Counted from the first letter of the stretch, positions 34,733-43,874 are shown. The stretch is 45,426 bases of DNA from DTSX01 sp964633465 (GCA_964633465.1 CAZWGB010000003.1:1-45426), one strand, 5' to 3'. The notes: generated by a model from the letters alone, not told the origin. Numbers and translations are program-made.

Positions 34733-35320
34733 TTATTGGGACTTTTCTCTTATCAACTTTATTAGAGGTTCTAAGAAATTCAGTCTTAAAATGGGATCAT
34801 CAAATTCCAGACATTTCTGTTTATCTTCAATTTTGAGAGGTAATATTTCGGCAAATCGAAAGCTTACCCAGGAAGCACTTTCAAAAAAATTGTCTCTCTC
34901 ATGGTAGAGATCAACATCTTCCAATATGGCTTCCAGTAAGTTGACCATATTGTCAAAATTTGATGGTGCTTTAAAATCTTCTTCCTTTTCTAGAATTCTT
35001 ATCTCTCCAATATTTAGCCCATCTTCCTGTTTAGTCATTGACAGTAATTCAAATTTATTGGTACCAAGTGTGGTGATACCCAATAATCCATCATCACCCT
35101 GATTCCAATCTATAATTGTCGCCAAAGTACCTGTAGCATAGGTTTCAAGCATTCCCGGTTGTGGTACTTTTCTGCTCAATACAATTCCGAACTCTATATT
35201 TGAACGCATGCAATGGCTAACCATATCTAAATATCTTGGTTCAAAAATTCTCAGGGGAAGCTTAGAGCCTGGAAATAGAATGGTTCGCAGCGGGAAGATT
35301 GGCACACCTTGATCTGACAT
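34733..35320 (-). CDS. LON N-terminal-domain protein, no protease domain
   Basis: 195 residues, almost wholly the LON substrate-binding domain: IFPLRTILFPGSKLPLRIFEPRYLDM and GIVLSR followed by a beta-rich centre and a helical C-terminus. No AAA+ or serine-lysine protease part exists, so it is a stand-alone domain like those found beside mpl or cobT in many Proteobacteria; their role is unknown. It begins 11 bases after the mpl stop on the same strand and is probably co-transcribed. Confidence 0.85.
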   Translation of the reverse strand: MSDQGVPIFPLRTILFPGSKLPLRIFEPRYLDMVSHCMRSNIEFGIVLSRKVPQPGMLETYATGTLATIIDWNQGDDGLLGITTLGTNKFELLSMTKQEDGLNIGEIRILEKEEDFKAPSNFDNMVNLLEAILEDVDLYHERDNFFESASWVSFRFAEILPLKIEDKQKCLEFDDPILRLNFLEPLIKLIREKSQ

Positions 35321-35331
35321 CCTGCTTTACC

Positions 35332-36446
35332 CTAACCTAATGGACCTTTGGTTATAATATTTCTTATTCCGACTGAATTTTTATTGGTCATAATTACAAC
35401 AGTGTCTTCATACTTTAACTTAGTCCATATTTGATTAGATAAATCATTCAGATTTTTCACAATGCCAATATTTTTGATACCGAGAAACTCTTTCTCTATA
35501 TCCCATTCAGCATCGCCAGAATCCAAAATCCAGACGTATTCTGCATCATAAAACGATTCTTTTAGATTAGACTTCAAACTACCTTTCCTCATTGTATTAG
35601 AAGCCAATTCAATAACTGCATAAAGTTGGGATGCAGGGGATCTAGACTTCATTGCTGCCAAAGATGCTTTGATGGCTGTTGGGTGATGAGCGAAATCATC
35701 AAATAAATGGATGTTTGAAAATTCTCCCACATATTCCAATCTTCTTTTTACACCTATGAAATTTTGTGCACTTGCCATTATTTCCTTAGGATTCAGTCCC
35801 AAACTTGCAAGAGCAGCGACAGCTGCAGTTATGTTCTTCATATTGTGTTTACCAAAAAGTTTGGAGTCTATTGGTCCTAGCTTCTTGCCTTTTAAACATA
35901 AGTTATATTGGCCATTATCATCAAGAGTACAGGTCCACTTTTGATCTTTAACAGCCTCAGAACTGAAGTAATCGATTTCAGACCATGCCCCTAATGCAAA
36001 TAGTTGTTGAATATTTATATCATCCCCATTAGCAATAATTGTTGATTGCGGAGAAAGAGTTCTCAGCAGTTGATGAAATTGCCAAATAATTTGGTCAACA
36101 TCGTTGAATATATCTACATGATCAAATTCAATATTGTTAATCACTAGAACATGTGGTTTGTAATGAATAAATTTGGATCGTTTATCAAAGAATGCTGTAT
36201 CGTATTCATCAGCTTCAACAATGAAGAAAGGATCAGTTCCAATGTTTGATGAATGGTCAAAACCAGTCGGTATTCCACCAATTAAATACCCAGGGTCCTT
36301 CCCTAGGTCCTTCAGAATAAAAGNNNNNNNNNNNNNNNNNNNNNNNNNNNNNNNNNNNNNNNNNNNNNNNNNNNNNNNNNNNNNNNNNNNNNNNNNNNNN
36401 NNNNNNNNNNNNNNNNNNNNNNNATACCTAAAATATGTATATGCAT
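35332..36446 (-). CDS. mpl: Mpl, murein tripeptide ligase (middle lost in assembly gap)
   Basis: Recycling enzyme that attaches L-Ala-gamma-D-Glu-mDAP tripeptide to UDP-MurNAc. Both ends of the gene are visible. The first seven codons after the gap (36446-36426) read MHIHILG, the exact Mpl opening. After the 100 N the frame resumes at YLIGGIPTGF, then EADEYDTAFFDKRS, VINNIEFDHVD, LFGKHNMKNITAAV, RLEYVGEFSNIHLFDDFAHHPTAI and ELASNTMRKGS. FDDFAHHPTAI and the SNTM motif separate Mpl from MurC. By comparison with E. coli Mpl about 120 residues are missing, including the ATP-binding P-loop, so the true gap is near 355 bases. No ligase of the main pathway is nearby. Confidence 0.93.
36324..36423. 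other. Assembly gap (100 N)
   Basis: Run of exactly 100 N, the usual placeholder for a gap of unknown size. It interrupts mpl, whose start and end flank it in the same strand and order. The coding length missing from mpl implies a real gap of about 355 bases. Confidence 0.99.
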
Positions 36447-36459
36447 ATGCTGCTTGAAT

Positions 36460-36984
36460 TCAACTAATTGAGCTTGATATAAAAAAATTTATGAGTACAT
36501 AGACTAAAGTCAACCCCAGACCAACGCTTGGTGTTTTCGATATTGCCCTAGAGAATATATGCGCCATAACCAACACTGACCAGATGGTTACAATGAATAC
36601 AATTAAAGTAATCCATGCTGGAATTTGCAGTTCATCTAAAGAACTCAATTCTCTTAAATATGGTGCATAAGCAAACAGAAAAGGACCAATAATTAAATTG
36701 AATAATCCACCTGTACCAAATAGTGCAATTAAACTTTGTTTAAATCGATCCAATGTCCCTGATAGTTGCACAATAATTCTTAACCAAACTGACAGCAACA
36801 CAACATCGAGAAATAACAATTGCAAAACTTCACCCAATGACTCATACAACCTAATACCCACTGGGATTTGGGAAAGAAGAAAAAAAACAAACGTTGTCAC
36901 CAATAAAAAATTTGAACCAGGGAGTTCCTCAGGACTGGATTTCCTGAGCATGATTCTCCAAAAGACAGATAATAATTTAATCAT
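36460..36984 (-). CDS. Uncharacterised inner membrane protein, Yip1-like topology
   Basis: I do not recognise this gene. 174 residues with about five hydrophobic helices (around 25-45, 50-70, 85-110, 120-145, 150-172), an N-terminal basic stretch WRIMLRKSSPEELPGSNF, and LSGTLDRFKQSLIALFGTGGLFNLIIGPFL in the centre. The polar loop plus paired helices recalls YIP1/DUF-type membrane proteins, but the likeness is weak. ATG start. It ends 13 bases before the mpl start on the same strand and probably leads the mpl-LON operon, so it may act in envelope recycling (inference). It is divergent from rnd. Confidence 0.7.
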   Translation of the reverse strand: MIKLLSVFWRIMLRKSSPEELPGSNFLLVTTFVFFLLSQIPVGIRLYESLGEVLQLLFLDVVLLSVWLRIIVQLSGTLDRFKQSLIALFGTGGLFNLIIGPFLFAYAPYLRELSSLDELQIPAWITLIVFIVTIWSVLVMAHIFSRAISKTPSVGLGLTLVYVLINFFISSSIS

Positions 36985-37026
36985 AGGTCACCGATTTTAT
37001 TATAATTCTCCAAACAAAAAATATTT

Positions 37027-38151
37027 ATGCATAATACTCAAAAATTACCAAATATTTTAGAAACCCAAGATTCAATCAATAATTTTGTTTCTGTACTTTC
37101 ATCGATGCATACCATTGGCTTGGATACTGAATTTGTCAGAATACGTACTTATTACCCCAAACTCAGCTTAATACAAATTGCGTATAATTCAGGCGCAGGG
37201 TGTATTGATTGCCTACAAAGCAATGATTTAAATCAAGTTTGGCAACTAATTTTTAATCCTAAAAAACTTAAAATCTTTCACTCGGCTAGACAAGATTTAG
37301 AAATCTTCTTTCTTATCAAGAACCGAATACCAGAAAATATATTTGACACTCAAATCGGTGCAGCCTTACTTGGATACCCACCTCAAGTAGGCATTAAACG
37401 ACTCCTAAAAGATGAACTTAATATTGAAATAAGTAAAACAGAAACCAGAAGTGATTGGAATAAAAGGCCTCTTGATTTAAAACAGATTGAATACGCACTG
37501 GAAGATGTAAATCATCTTTTAAATTTGCACAATGTTTTAGAAAAAAAACTCAAAGCAAGGAAACGTTACTCATGGGCCTTCGAGGATTCATCAAGGATTT
37601 TGAAAGACCCAAAAGAGCTTTTTAATCCTAGCAGTGCGTGGAAAAGAATTTCAGGAATTAAAAATCTCAAAAATAAAAATCAACACTTAGCTGCAACACT
37701 GGCAACTTGGAGAGAGCAAACTGCGATGCAAATGGATCTACCTAAACAATGGATACTGAGTGACCAATCTTTGATAGAAACAGCAAAAAAAGAGCCAGCT
37801 TCTTTAGCCCAACTTGAAAATATTGGGATTATGAATAGATATTTGCAAAAACCAGAACTCCAGGAAATAGTAAAGTTGGTAAAACCATATAAAGAAAAAA
37901 CAAAAGAGATGGGGAAATTAAAAGCGAAATTTAAAAAGAATCATAAAATTCGTTTTGATACCAATTTACTGGAAAAACTCAGTCAAGTAGTCGCTGAAAA
38001 AGCCAATGAATTAAAAATTTTTCCAGAAGTACTGGCTAGTAAAAAAGACTTGCTCTCGATGGTGCAAGAAAAAAGCAACACAAAACTATTAACTGGTTGG
38101 CGAAAAAAAATCATAGGACCTGAATTAAAAGAATTTTTGAACAATCTCTAA
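37027..38151 (+). CDS. rnd: Ribonuclease D
   Basis: 3'-5' exoribonuclease for tRNA and small RNA maturation. 374 residues, as in E. coli. The DEDDy catalytic motifs are LDTEFVR, FHSARQDLEIF, FDTQIGAALLGYPPQVG and the tyrosine-bearing YALEDVNHLL. An HRDC domain follows (about 205-285; WREQTAMQMDLPKQWILSDQSLIETA). ATG start. Its stop overlaps the adk stop by four bases in a convergent arrangement, leaving no space for a terminator. Confidence 0.96.
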   Translation: MHNTQKLPNILETQDSINNFVSVLSSMHTIGLDTEFVRIRTYYPKLSLIQIAYNSGAGCIDCLQSNDLNQVWQLIFNPKKLKIFHSARQDLEIFFLIKNRIPENIFDTQIGAALLGYPPQVGIKRLLKDELNIEISKTETRSDWNKRPLDLKQIEYALEDVNHLLNLHNVLEKKLKARKRYSWAFEDSSRILKDPKELFNPSSAWKRISGIKNLKNKNQHLAATLATWREQTAMQMDLPKQWILSDQSLIETAKKEPASLAQLENIGIMNRYLQKPELQEIVKLVKPYKEKTKEMGKLKAKFKKNHKIRFDTNLLEKLSQVVAEKANELKIFPEVLASKKDLLSMVQEKSNTKLLTGWRKKIIGPELKEFLNNL

Positions 38152-38798
38152 TCCGTTATGTTTGTTGACTTCAGAACGTGTTTGTATACCTGATCAATAT
38201 CGCCATTGCCATCAGCAATGATTAAGAGTCCCTTGGATTTATAATACTCCAATAAGGGTTCCGTCTGCTCCCTATAAACATTGATTCTATTGGTAATTGA
38301 TTCGATATGATCATCGCTTCTTTGTATTAGTTCACCGCCTGCATTCAGGCACTCGTCAATCTCAGATTGATCGGAATAATAAATATTGAGAACCTTTCCC
38401 GTAAGCGAACACATGCGTCTGCCAGACAATCTTTTGACCAAGGTATCAGAATCAACATCAATCAAGACAGCATGATTCAATGGTTGGTTAATTGTTATGA
38501 GAAGTTCATCTAGCGATTCTGCTTGGGCAATATTTCTTGGGTACCCATCTAGGATAAACCCCGAATGGCTGAAAGGACTATCAAGCGACACTCTTATCAA
38601 GTCAAGCACAATCTCATCAGAAACCAAGTCACCTGCAGCCATGATTGCTTTTGCTTGTTTCCCTATTTCTGTACCATCAGCAATTGCTTGCCTTAACAAG
38701 TTACCGGTTGAAATTTGGGGAAAACCAAAATCATCCATTAATTTTTTTGCTTGAGTGCCTTTGCCTGAGCCAGGCGCTCCTAATAAAATAATTCTCAT
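38148..38798 (-). CDS. adk: Adenylate kinase (long form, half zinc site)
   Basis: Converts AMP and ATP to two ADP. 216 residues. P-loop LGAPGSGKGTQAKKL, AMP site DGYPRNIAQAE, and GRRMCSLTGKV start the LID. The LID ends ECLNAGGELIQRSDDH, which matches the zinc-binding LID of other bacteria (C-x2-C then C-x2-C) but keeps only the first cysteine of each pair (Cys130, Cys150; Thr133 and Ala153 replace the others). Enterobacterial Adk has no cysteines there. A structural zinc is therefore doubtful. It is divergent from pfp. Adk beside pfp and hppA is seen in other bacteria with pyrophosphate-based glycolysis. Confidence 0.96.
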   Translation of the reverse strand: MRIILLGAPGSGKGTQAKKLMDDFGFPQISTGNLLRQAIADGTEIGKQAKAIMAAGDLVSDEIVLDLIRVSLDSPFSHSGFILDGYPRNIAQAESLDELLITINQPLNHAVLIDVDSDTLVKRLSGRRMCSLTGKVLNIYYSDQSEIDECLNAGGELIQRSDDHIESITNRINVYREQTEPLLEYYKSKGLLIIADGNGDIDQVYKHVLKSTNITD

Positions 38799-38878
38799 AT
38801 GATCACGGCATCAATTCTTGTTGGCAATATTGTATTAATAGAATTAATCTATCGCTATCATATATAAACGTCAAAGAT

Positions 38879-40153
38879 ATGAAAAAGAAAATGGCCACTA
38901 AAAATGCTTTCTATGCTCAATCTGGAGGGGTGACTGCAGTCATCAATGCCAGTGCTTGCGGTGCCATTGAAACTGCTAAAAAACACAAAACAAAAATTGC
39001 AAAAGTTTATGCTGGGAAAAATGGAATTCTTGGGGCATTGAATGAAAATCTGATTGACACGAGTCTTGAAAGTGACAAAGAAATAGCTGCACTGCTGTAT
39101 ACACCTGGAGGAGCATTTGGATCCGCTCGATACAAGCTCAAGGGATTTGAGGAAAACCGAAGAGAATATCAGAGACTGATTGAAGTCTTTAAAGCTCATA
39201 ATATCGGTTATTTTTTTTACAACGGAGGCGGTGATTCTATGGATACGGCGCTGAAAGTCTCTCAAATAGGTGAAAAAATGAATTTTCCAATAACTTCAAT
39301 TGGTATTCCGAAAACGGTTGACAACGACATACCTGTAACCGATACATGTCCTGGTTTTGGCTCCGTGGCAAAATACATTGCTGTTTCAACTCAAGAAGCA
39401 AGTCTGGATGTTCTTTCAATGGCAGAAACATCTACAAAAGTATTTATTCTTGAAGTCATGGGCAGACACGCAGGATGGATTGCCTCAGCCTCTGGGCTGA
39501 TTGCTAAAAAACGCACTGACCCGCCACATATGATTTTATTTCCTGAAATCCCATTTGACCGAAAAGATTTTTTATCTCATGTTGAGAAACATGTTCAGCA
39601 GAGAGGCTATTGTGTCATTGTTGCCAGTGAGGGTGCGAGATATAAAAACGGTAAATTTCTGGCAGATGCGGGAACCAAGGACTCATTTGGACATAAACAA
39701 TTGGGTGGGGTCGCCCCGGCATTGGCACAGATCATTAATAATGAACTAGGATACAAATTTCACTATGCAATTGCAGATTACCTTCAAAGATCAGCCAGAC
39801 ATTTGGCATCTCAGACAGACCTTGACCAAGCATATGCTGTAGGAGAGGCAGCAGTGGATATGGCTGTTAAGGGCAAGAAATCCCTGATGGTTACAATCCA
39901 GAGACTTTCAGACGATCCCTATAGATGGAGTATCGGCTCAGTAGATTTATCTAAGGTTGCGAACAATGAAAAAATGATGCCTAAATCGTTTATCAACAAA
40001 AGTGGTTACAGCATTACCAGCTCCTGCAGGAAATATTTAGCGCCCTTAATCAAGGGAGAAGCTTATCCAAATTATGAAAATGGATTGCCTCGTTTTGCAA
40101 CATTAAAAAATAAACTCGTTCCTAAAAGGTTAAAAACAAAATTTATGGTATGA
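38879..40153 (+). CDS. pfp: Pyrophosphate-dependent 6-phosphofructokinase
   Basis: Reversible phosphorylation of fructose 6-phosphate with PPi instead of ATP. 424 residues. Two diagnostic changes are visible. NGGGDS places an aspartate (Asp119) where ATP-using enzymes have glycine. GIPKTVDNDIP has lysine (Lys145) where ATP enzymes have glycine (PGTIDND). TCPGFGSVAKY and MGRHAGW are further family marks. Start ATG 38879, with ATG 38891 as an alternative. It is followed after 86 bases by hppA. In Methylococcus pfp and the H+-PPase gene are co-transcribed. Reversibility allows the enzyme to work in gluconeogenesis too. No ATP-dependent Pfk is seen in this window. Confidence 0.96.
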   Translation: MKKKMATKNAFYAQSGGVTAVINASACGAIETAKKHKTKIAKVYAGKNGILGALNENLIDTSLESDKEIAALLYTPGGAFGSARYKLKGFEENRREYQRLIEVFKAHNIGYFFYNGGGDSMDTALKVSQIGEKMNFPITSIGIPKTVDNDIPVTDTCPGFGSVAKYIAVSTQEASLDVLSMAETSTKVFILEVMGRHAGWIASASGLIAKKRTDPPHMILFPEIPFDRKDFLSHVEKHVQQRGYCVIVASEGARYKNGKFLADAGTKDSFGHKQLGGVAPALAQIINNELGYKFHYAIADYLQRSARHLASQTDLDQAYAVGEAAVDMAVKGKKSLMVTIQRLSDDPYRWSIGSVDLSKVANNEKMMPKSFINKSGYSITSSCRKYLAPLIKGEAYPNYENGLPRFATLKNKLVPKRLKTKFMV

Positions 40154-40239
40154 TTCGCCAGATTTTTTGAAAAACAGACACTCACAAAACATAAAAAACT
40201 CAAAAAAACTGATAGGTAACTTTAGAAAAGGATTAAAAA

Positions 40240-42285
40240 ATGAATGAAGGTCAAGCATTGTGGATAGCTCTAAACGCATCGGTGGTTGCAATAATTTGTG
40301 GAATTATATTCTCATTGGGAATTCTTAAGCAGTCTGATGGCAATGAAAAAATGAGAGAGATTGCGGGGGCAATTCAAGAAGGTGCAAAAGCATACCTGAA
40401 TAGACAATATTTGACGATTGGTATTGTTGGTATTGTCATTTTCCTACTTTTAGGCTTCAGTGGCATTGGTTGGCTCAGTGCTATTGGTTTTCTGATTGGG
40501 TCAGTCTTATCTGGTCTGGCTGGATATGTTGGTATGAATATTTCTGTTAAAGCCAATGTAAGAACAGCACAGGCAGCTTACTCTGGAATGAATGCTGCAT
40601 TAGCAATCGCATTCAGAGGTGGTGCTGTAACTGGTTTGTTGGTTGTTGGCTTGGGTTTATTAGGAATTAGTGCCTATTACTTAATACTTAGATCTATCTT
40701 AGACATTAGCCCTGAGGATAGCTTGCATGCATTGATCGGCTTGGCTTTTGGCGGTTCTCTGATTTCTATTTTTGCTCGATTGGGTGGTGGTATTTTCACA
40801 AAAGGCGCTGATGTTGGAGCTGATTTAGTGGGTAAAATTGAAGCGGGGATTCCAGAAGATGATCCCAGAAATGCGGCAGTGATTGCAGATAATGTTGGGG
40901 ATAATGTTGGTGACTGCGCGGGGATGGCAGCTGATCTGTTCGAAACCTATGCCGTTACCATTATTGCAACCATGCTATTGGGTAGTTTGCTTTTCTCTGG
41001 AACTGAAAATGCCAATAATGCCATTTTGTACCCATTAGTTCTTGGAGCAGTATCCATTATTGCTTCTGTCATAGGAATGCTTTTTGTTAAAGCAAAAGAA
41101 GGCGGGAGTGTGATGGGCGCTCTTTATAAAGGAGTGATTGTCTCAGGAATAATTGCAGCTGCAGCGTTTTATCCCGTAACTGTGTTGTATATGAATATGT
41201 CAATAGAATTATGGTATGCGTCACTGATAGGACTAGCTTTAACTGCCTTTATGGTAGTTGTAACTGAATACTATACTTCCACAGAGTACAGCCCTGTAAA
41301 GAAAATTGCGGATGCATCAACTACAGGACATGCAACCAATATTATTGCCGGCTTAGGTGTTTCCATGAAAGCTACGGCATTACCAGTAATTGCTGTGTGT
41401 TTGAGTATTTGGGGTGCCTATATGTTTGCTGGATTGTACGGGATTGCTATAGCGGCAACGAGCATGCTTTCTTTGACTGGTATGATTGTGGCTTTGGATG
41501 CATTTGGTCCAATTACAGATAATGCTGGGGGTATAGCTGAAATGGCAGAATTACCAGCTGAAATTAGGGCAATTACGGATCCATTAGATGCGGTAGGCAA
41601 CACAACCAAAGCAGTGACAAAGGGCTATGCTATTGGTTCTGCTGGACTGGCTGCGCTCGTTCTTTTTGCTGACTTTACAAGTAATCTGGAAGCAGAAGGA
41701 AAACTGGTTAGCTTCAGTTTAGATGATCCCGCAGTAATTATCGGACTATTCATTGGAGGAATGGTGCCTTACTTATTTGCATCTATGGCAATGGAAGCTG
41801 TTGGCAGAGCTGCAGGTTCAGTAGTAACTGAAGTTAGGCGTCAATTCAAAGAGATTCCTGGAATCATGGATGGCAGCAGTAAACCTGATTACTCGAAAGC
41901 AGTGGATCTTTTAACAAAATCTGCTATTAAAGAAATGATTCTTCCCTCATTACTGCCGGTTGTCGTTCCTATAGCTCTGGCATTAATAATGAATGCTATG
42001 ATGCCTGAAGACGGAGGAATAAGAGCACTTGGAGGATTATTGATTGGAACAATAGTCACGGGTATTTTTGTTGCCATTTCTATGACCACTGGTGGCGGAG
42101 CTTGGGATAATGCAAAAAAATATATTGAAGATGGAAATTGTGGCGGCAAAGGCTCTGAAGCCCATAATGCCTCGATCACTGGTGATACGGTTGGAGATCC
42201 CTATAAAGACACTGCCGGTCCTGCGATCAATCCCTTGATTAAAATTATAAATATTGTTGCTTTGTTGATGATTGCAATTCTTTAA
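40240..42285 (+). CDS. hppA: Membrane proton-pumping pyrophosphatase, K+-independent type
   Basis: Couples PPi hydrolysis to proton pumping across the inner membrane; in reverse it makes PPi from the proton gradient. 681 residues, about 16 membrane helices. The PPi-binding motif GADLVGKIEAGIPEDDPRN and DNVGDNVGDCAGMAADLFE, plus the C-terminal DTVGDPYKDTAGPAINPLIKI, are intact. GNTTKAVTKGYAIGSAGLA carries lysine (Lys457) where K+-dependent enzymes have alanine, so it should be K+-independent. ATG with AAAAGGAT upstream. Next to pfp it can supply or remove PPi for glycolysis. Confidence 0.97.
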   Translation: MNEGQALWIALNASVVAIICGIIFSLGILKQSDGNEKMREIAGAIQEGAKAYLNRQYLTIGIVGIVIFLLLGFSGIGWLSAIGFLIGSVLSGLAGYVGMNISVKANVRTAQAAYSGMNAALAIAFRGGAVTGLLVVGLGLLGISAYYLILRSILDISPEDSLHALIGLAFGGSLISIFARLGGGIFTKGADVGADLVGKIEAGIPEDDPRNAAVIADNVGDNVGDCAGMAADLFETYAVTIIATMLLGSLLFSGTENANNAILYPLVLGAVSIIASVIGMLFVKAKEGGSVMGALYKGVIVSGIIAAAAFYPVTVLYMNMSIELWYASLIGLALTAFMVVVTEYYTSTEYSPVKKIADASTTGHATNIIAGLGVSMKATALPVIAVCLSIWGAYMFAGLYGIAIAATSMLSLTGMIVALDAFGPITDNAGGIAEMAELPAEIRAITDPLDAVGNTTKAVTKGYAIGSAGLAALVLFADFTSNLEAEGKLVSFSLDDPAVIIGLFIGGMVPYLFASMAMEAVGRAAGSVVTEVRRQFKEIPGIMDGSSKPDYSKAVDLLTKSAIKEMILPSLLPVVVPIALALIMNAMMPEDGGIRALGGLLIGTIVTGIFVAISMTTGGGAWDNAKKYIEDGNCGGKGSEAHNASITGDTVGDPYKDTAGPAINPLIKIINIVALLMIAIL

Positions 42286-42316
42286 GTTCACTGTTTATTC
42301 ATGATTTATGGCTGAT

Positions 42317-42366
42317 TTCCAAGTTACAATTCGTTACATCAATTAACTTGTAAGAGATACTTGGAA
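42317..42366. repeat. Imperfect inverted repeat upstream of the tolC-like gene
   Basis: TTCCAAGT (42317-42324) pairs with ACTTGGAA (42359-42366). Just inside, TACAA (42325-42329) pairs with TTGTA (42348-42352), leaving a six-base bulge and an 18-base loop. A weak promoter-like TTGTAA/TATAGT pair (42348-42374, 15-base spacer) overlaps the right arm. It may be an operator or an mRNA structure. Confidence 0.45.
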
Positions 42367-42449
42367 TATATAGTCTATGCCGTCTACACAAGCCAATCAT
42401 TAAAAGGTTTCTGATTTTGCTTTAAATCGAAGAATGTTTTTTAGAAGTT

Positions 42450-43847
42450 ATGGAAAATAAATTAATTAAATTAGCAAGTGTAGTAGCTGTTCTCTTAATA
42501 CCCTTTGTAACAAACGGAGCATCTCTGATTGATATTTATGAAGATGCTTTAATTAATGATCCCCGATTGAAAGAGGCGTATGCGAACAAGCAGGCAATTG
42601 TTGAATCCAAGCCTCAAGCCTTAAGTTTACTACTGCCAAAGTTAACTGCCAGTAGTACCTTTTCTGATTCAGATACAGATGGCAATAGCACTTTTCAGAG
42701 AAGAATTTTTGACCCCGTTACTGGCGATTTACTTGCAGTTACCACAGACAATACTCAATTCGTTCAGGAAACAGACAGTTTCCAATGGGAGGTTACTTTA
42801 CAACAATCGATTATTGATGCGAGCGCCTGGATGAACCTTAAAAAAGCCAACAAAATTGTTGCCCAGGCAGAGGTTGATTACTTATCAGCAGAACAAGATT
42901 TGATGGTAAGAGTCTGCAATGCATATTTTGACGTCCTTGCCGCTCAAGACACACTAGAATCCGAACAGGCTGCCAGAGCTGCGATAGAAAAGCAGCTTGA
43001 TCAATCTAGGAAAAGATACGAAGTTGGCATTATAGCCATCACAGATATCCAAGAAGCTCAGGCAGCATTTGACCAATCAATTGCAAGCGAGATTACAGCA
43101 AAAAGAAATCTTGCGACTTCCAAGGAGCTACTCAGAGAAATAACTGACAGCTATCCAGAAGAACTGCAAAAGCCTGGTGCAACTATGCCCCTAATCATGC
43201 CCAATCCACAAAGTGAGAGTGAGTGGGTCAATACCGCTCTGGCACAAAATTTAAATCTACTTTCTGCACAAGTCGGGACAGAAATTGGAAGAAATGAAGT
43301 AAACATCCAAAAATCTGGACATTACCCCACACTTGGACTTCAAGCATCGAAAAGGGATACTGATAACAATAGCTTGCGCTCGGACAGTGGGAGTCCTTTT
43401 TCACCTGCAGATACTGAAAATATTAGTGAAGGGATTGGACTGCAATTAAATATCCCTATATACAGTGGTGGCCAAACTTCATCCAGGGTCAGGCAAGCAG
43501 TTGCCCAGCATAGATCAGCAAAAGAAAAATTAGAAAGGATTGCAAGAGAGACAACCAGAAAAGCTAGGGACGCTTACCTAGGTATAATTTCTGGTATTGC
43601 CACAGTTAAAGCTTTAGAACAATCAGTAAAATCATCTACCACTGCGCTGCAAGCAACCGAGGCTGGCTACGAAGTAGGAACTAGAACGACTGTTGATGTA
43701 TTGGAAGCGAGAAGAAGACTCTATTCGGCACAAACAAATTTAGCGATTAGTAAATACGACTATTTGAAGAATATTATTCGTCTGAAACAAGCAGCTGGAA
43801 CCCTCTCTAAAGAAGATTTAATACAGATTAATAATTGGCTCTTTTAA
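42450..43847 (+). CDS. tolC: TolC-family outer membrane channel
   Basis: Outer membrane channel-tunnel that works with type I secretion or efflux partners. 465 residues: signal peptide (about 1-24, ending TNGAS), two repeated halves, each with coiled-coil helices (YEVGIIAITDIQEAQAAFDQS in the first and YEVGTRTTVDVLEARRRLYSAQ in the second) and beta strands between them (LGLQASKRDTDN, LQLNIPIYSGGQTSSRV). These match E. coli TolC (IRQITAL-type channel) in architecture. ATG start. The partner transporter is not in the window. Expression may be controlled by the inverted repeat upstream. Confidence 0.92.
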   Translation: MENKLIKLASVVAVLLIPFVTNGASLIDIYEDALINDPRLKEAYANKQAIVESKPQALSLLLPKLTASSTFSDSDTDGNSTFQRRIFDPVTGDLLAVTTDNTQFVQETDSFQWEVTLQQSIIDASAWMNLKKANKIVAQAEVDYLSAEQDLMVRVCNAYFDVLAAQDTLESEQAARAAIEKQLDQSRKRYEVGIIAITDIQEAQAAFDQSIASEITAKRNLATSKELLREITDSYPEELQKPGATMPLIMPNPQSESEWVNTALAQNLNLLSAQVGTEIGRNEVNIQKSGHYPTLGLQASKRDTDNNSLRSDSGSPFSPADTENISEGIGLQLNIPIYSGGQTSSRVRQAVAQHRSAKEKLERIARETTRKARDAYLGIISGIATVKALEQSVKSSTTALQATEAGYEVGTRTTVDVLEARRRLYSAQTNLAISKYDYLKNIIRLKQAAGTLSKEDLIQINNWLF

Positions 43848-43874
43848 GGAGGAGTCGAATTGGACCTGCTGTAA
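43848..43874 (+). other. Strong ribosome binding site with a four-codon ORF after tolC
   Basis: The bases AAGGAGGAG (43846-43854) overlap the tolC stop. Seven bases after GGAGG a TTG begins the frame TTG GAC CTG CTG TAA (MDLL stop). This is the best Shine-Dalgarno match I saw in the window and precedes no real gene. It could be a decayed gene start or a small regulatory uORF for yajQ. Confidence 0.3.
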
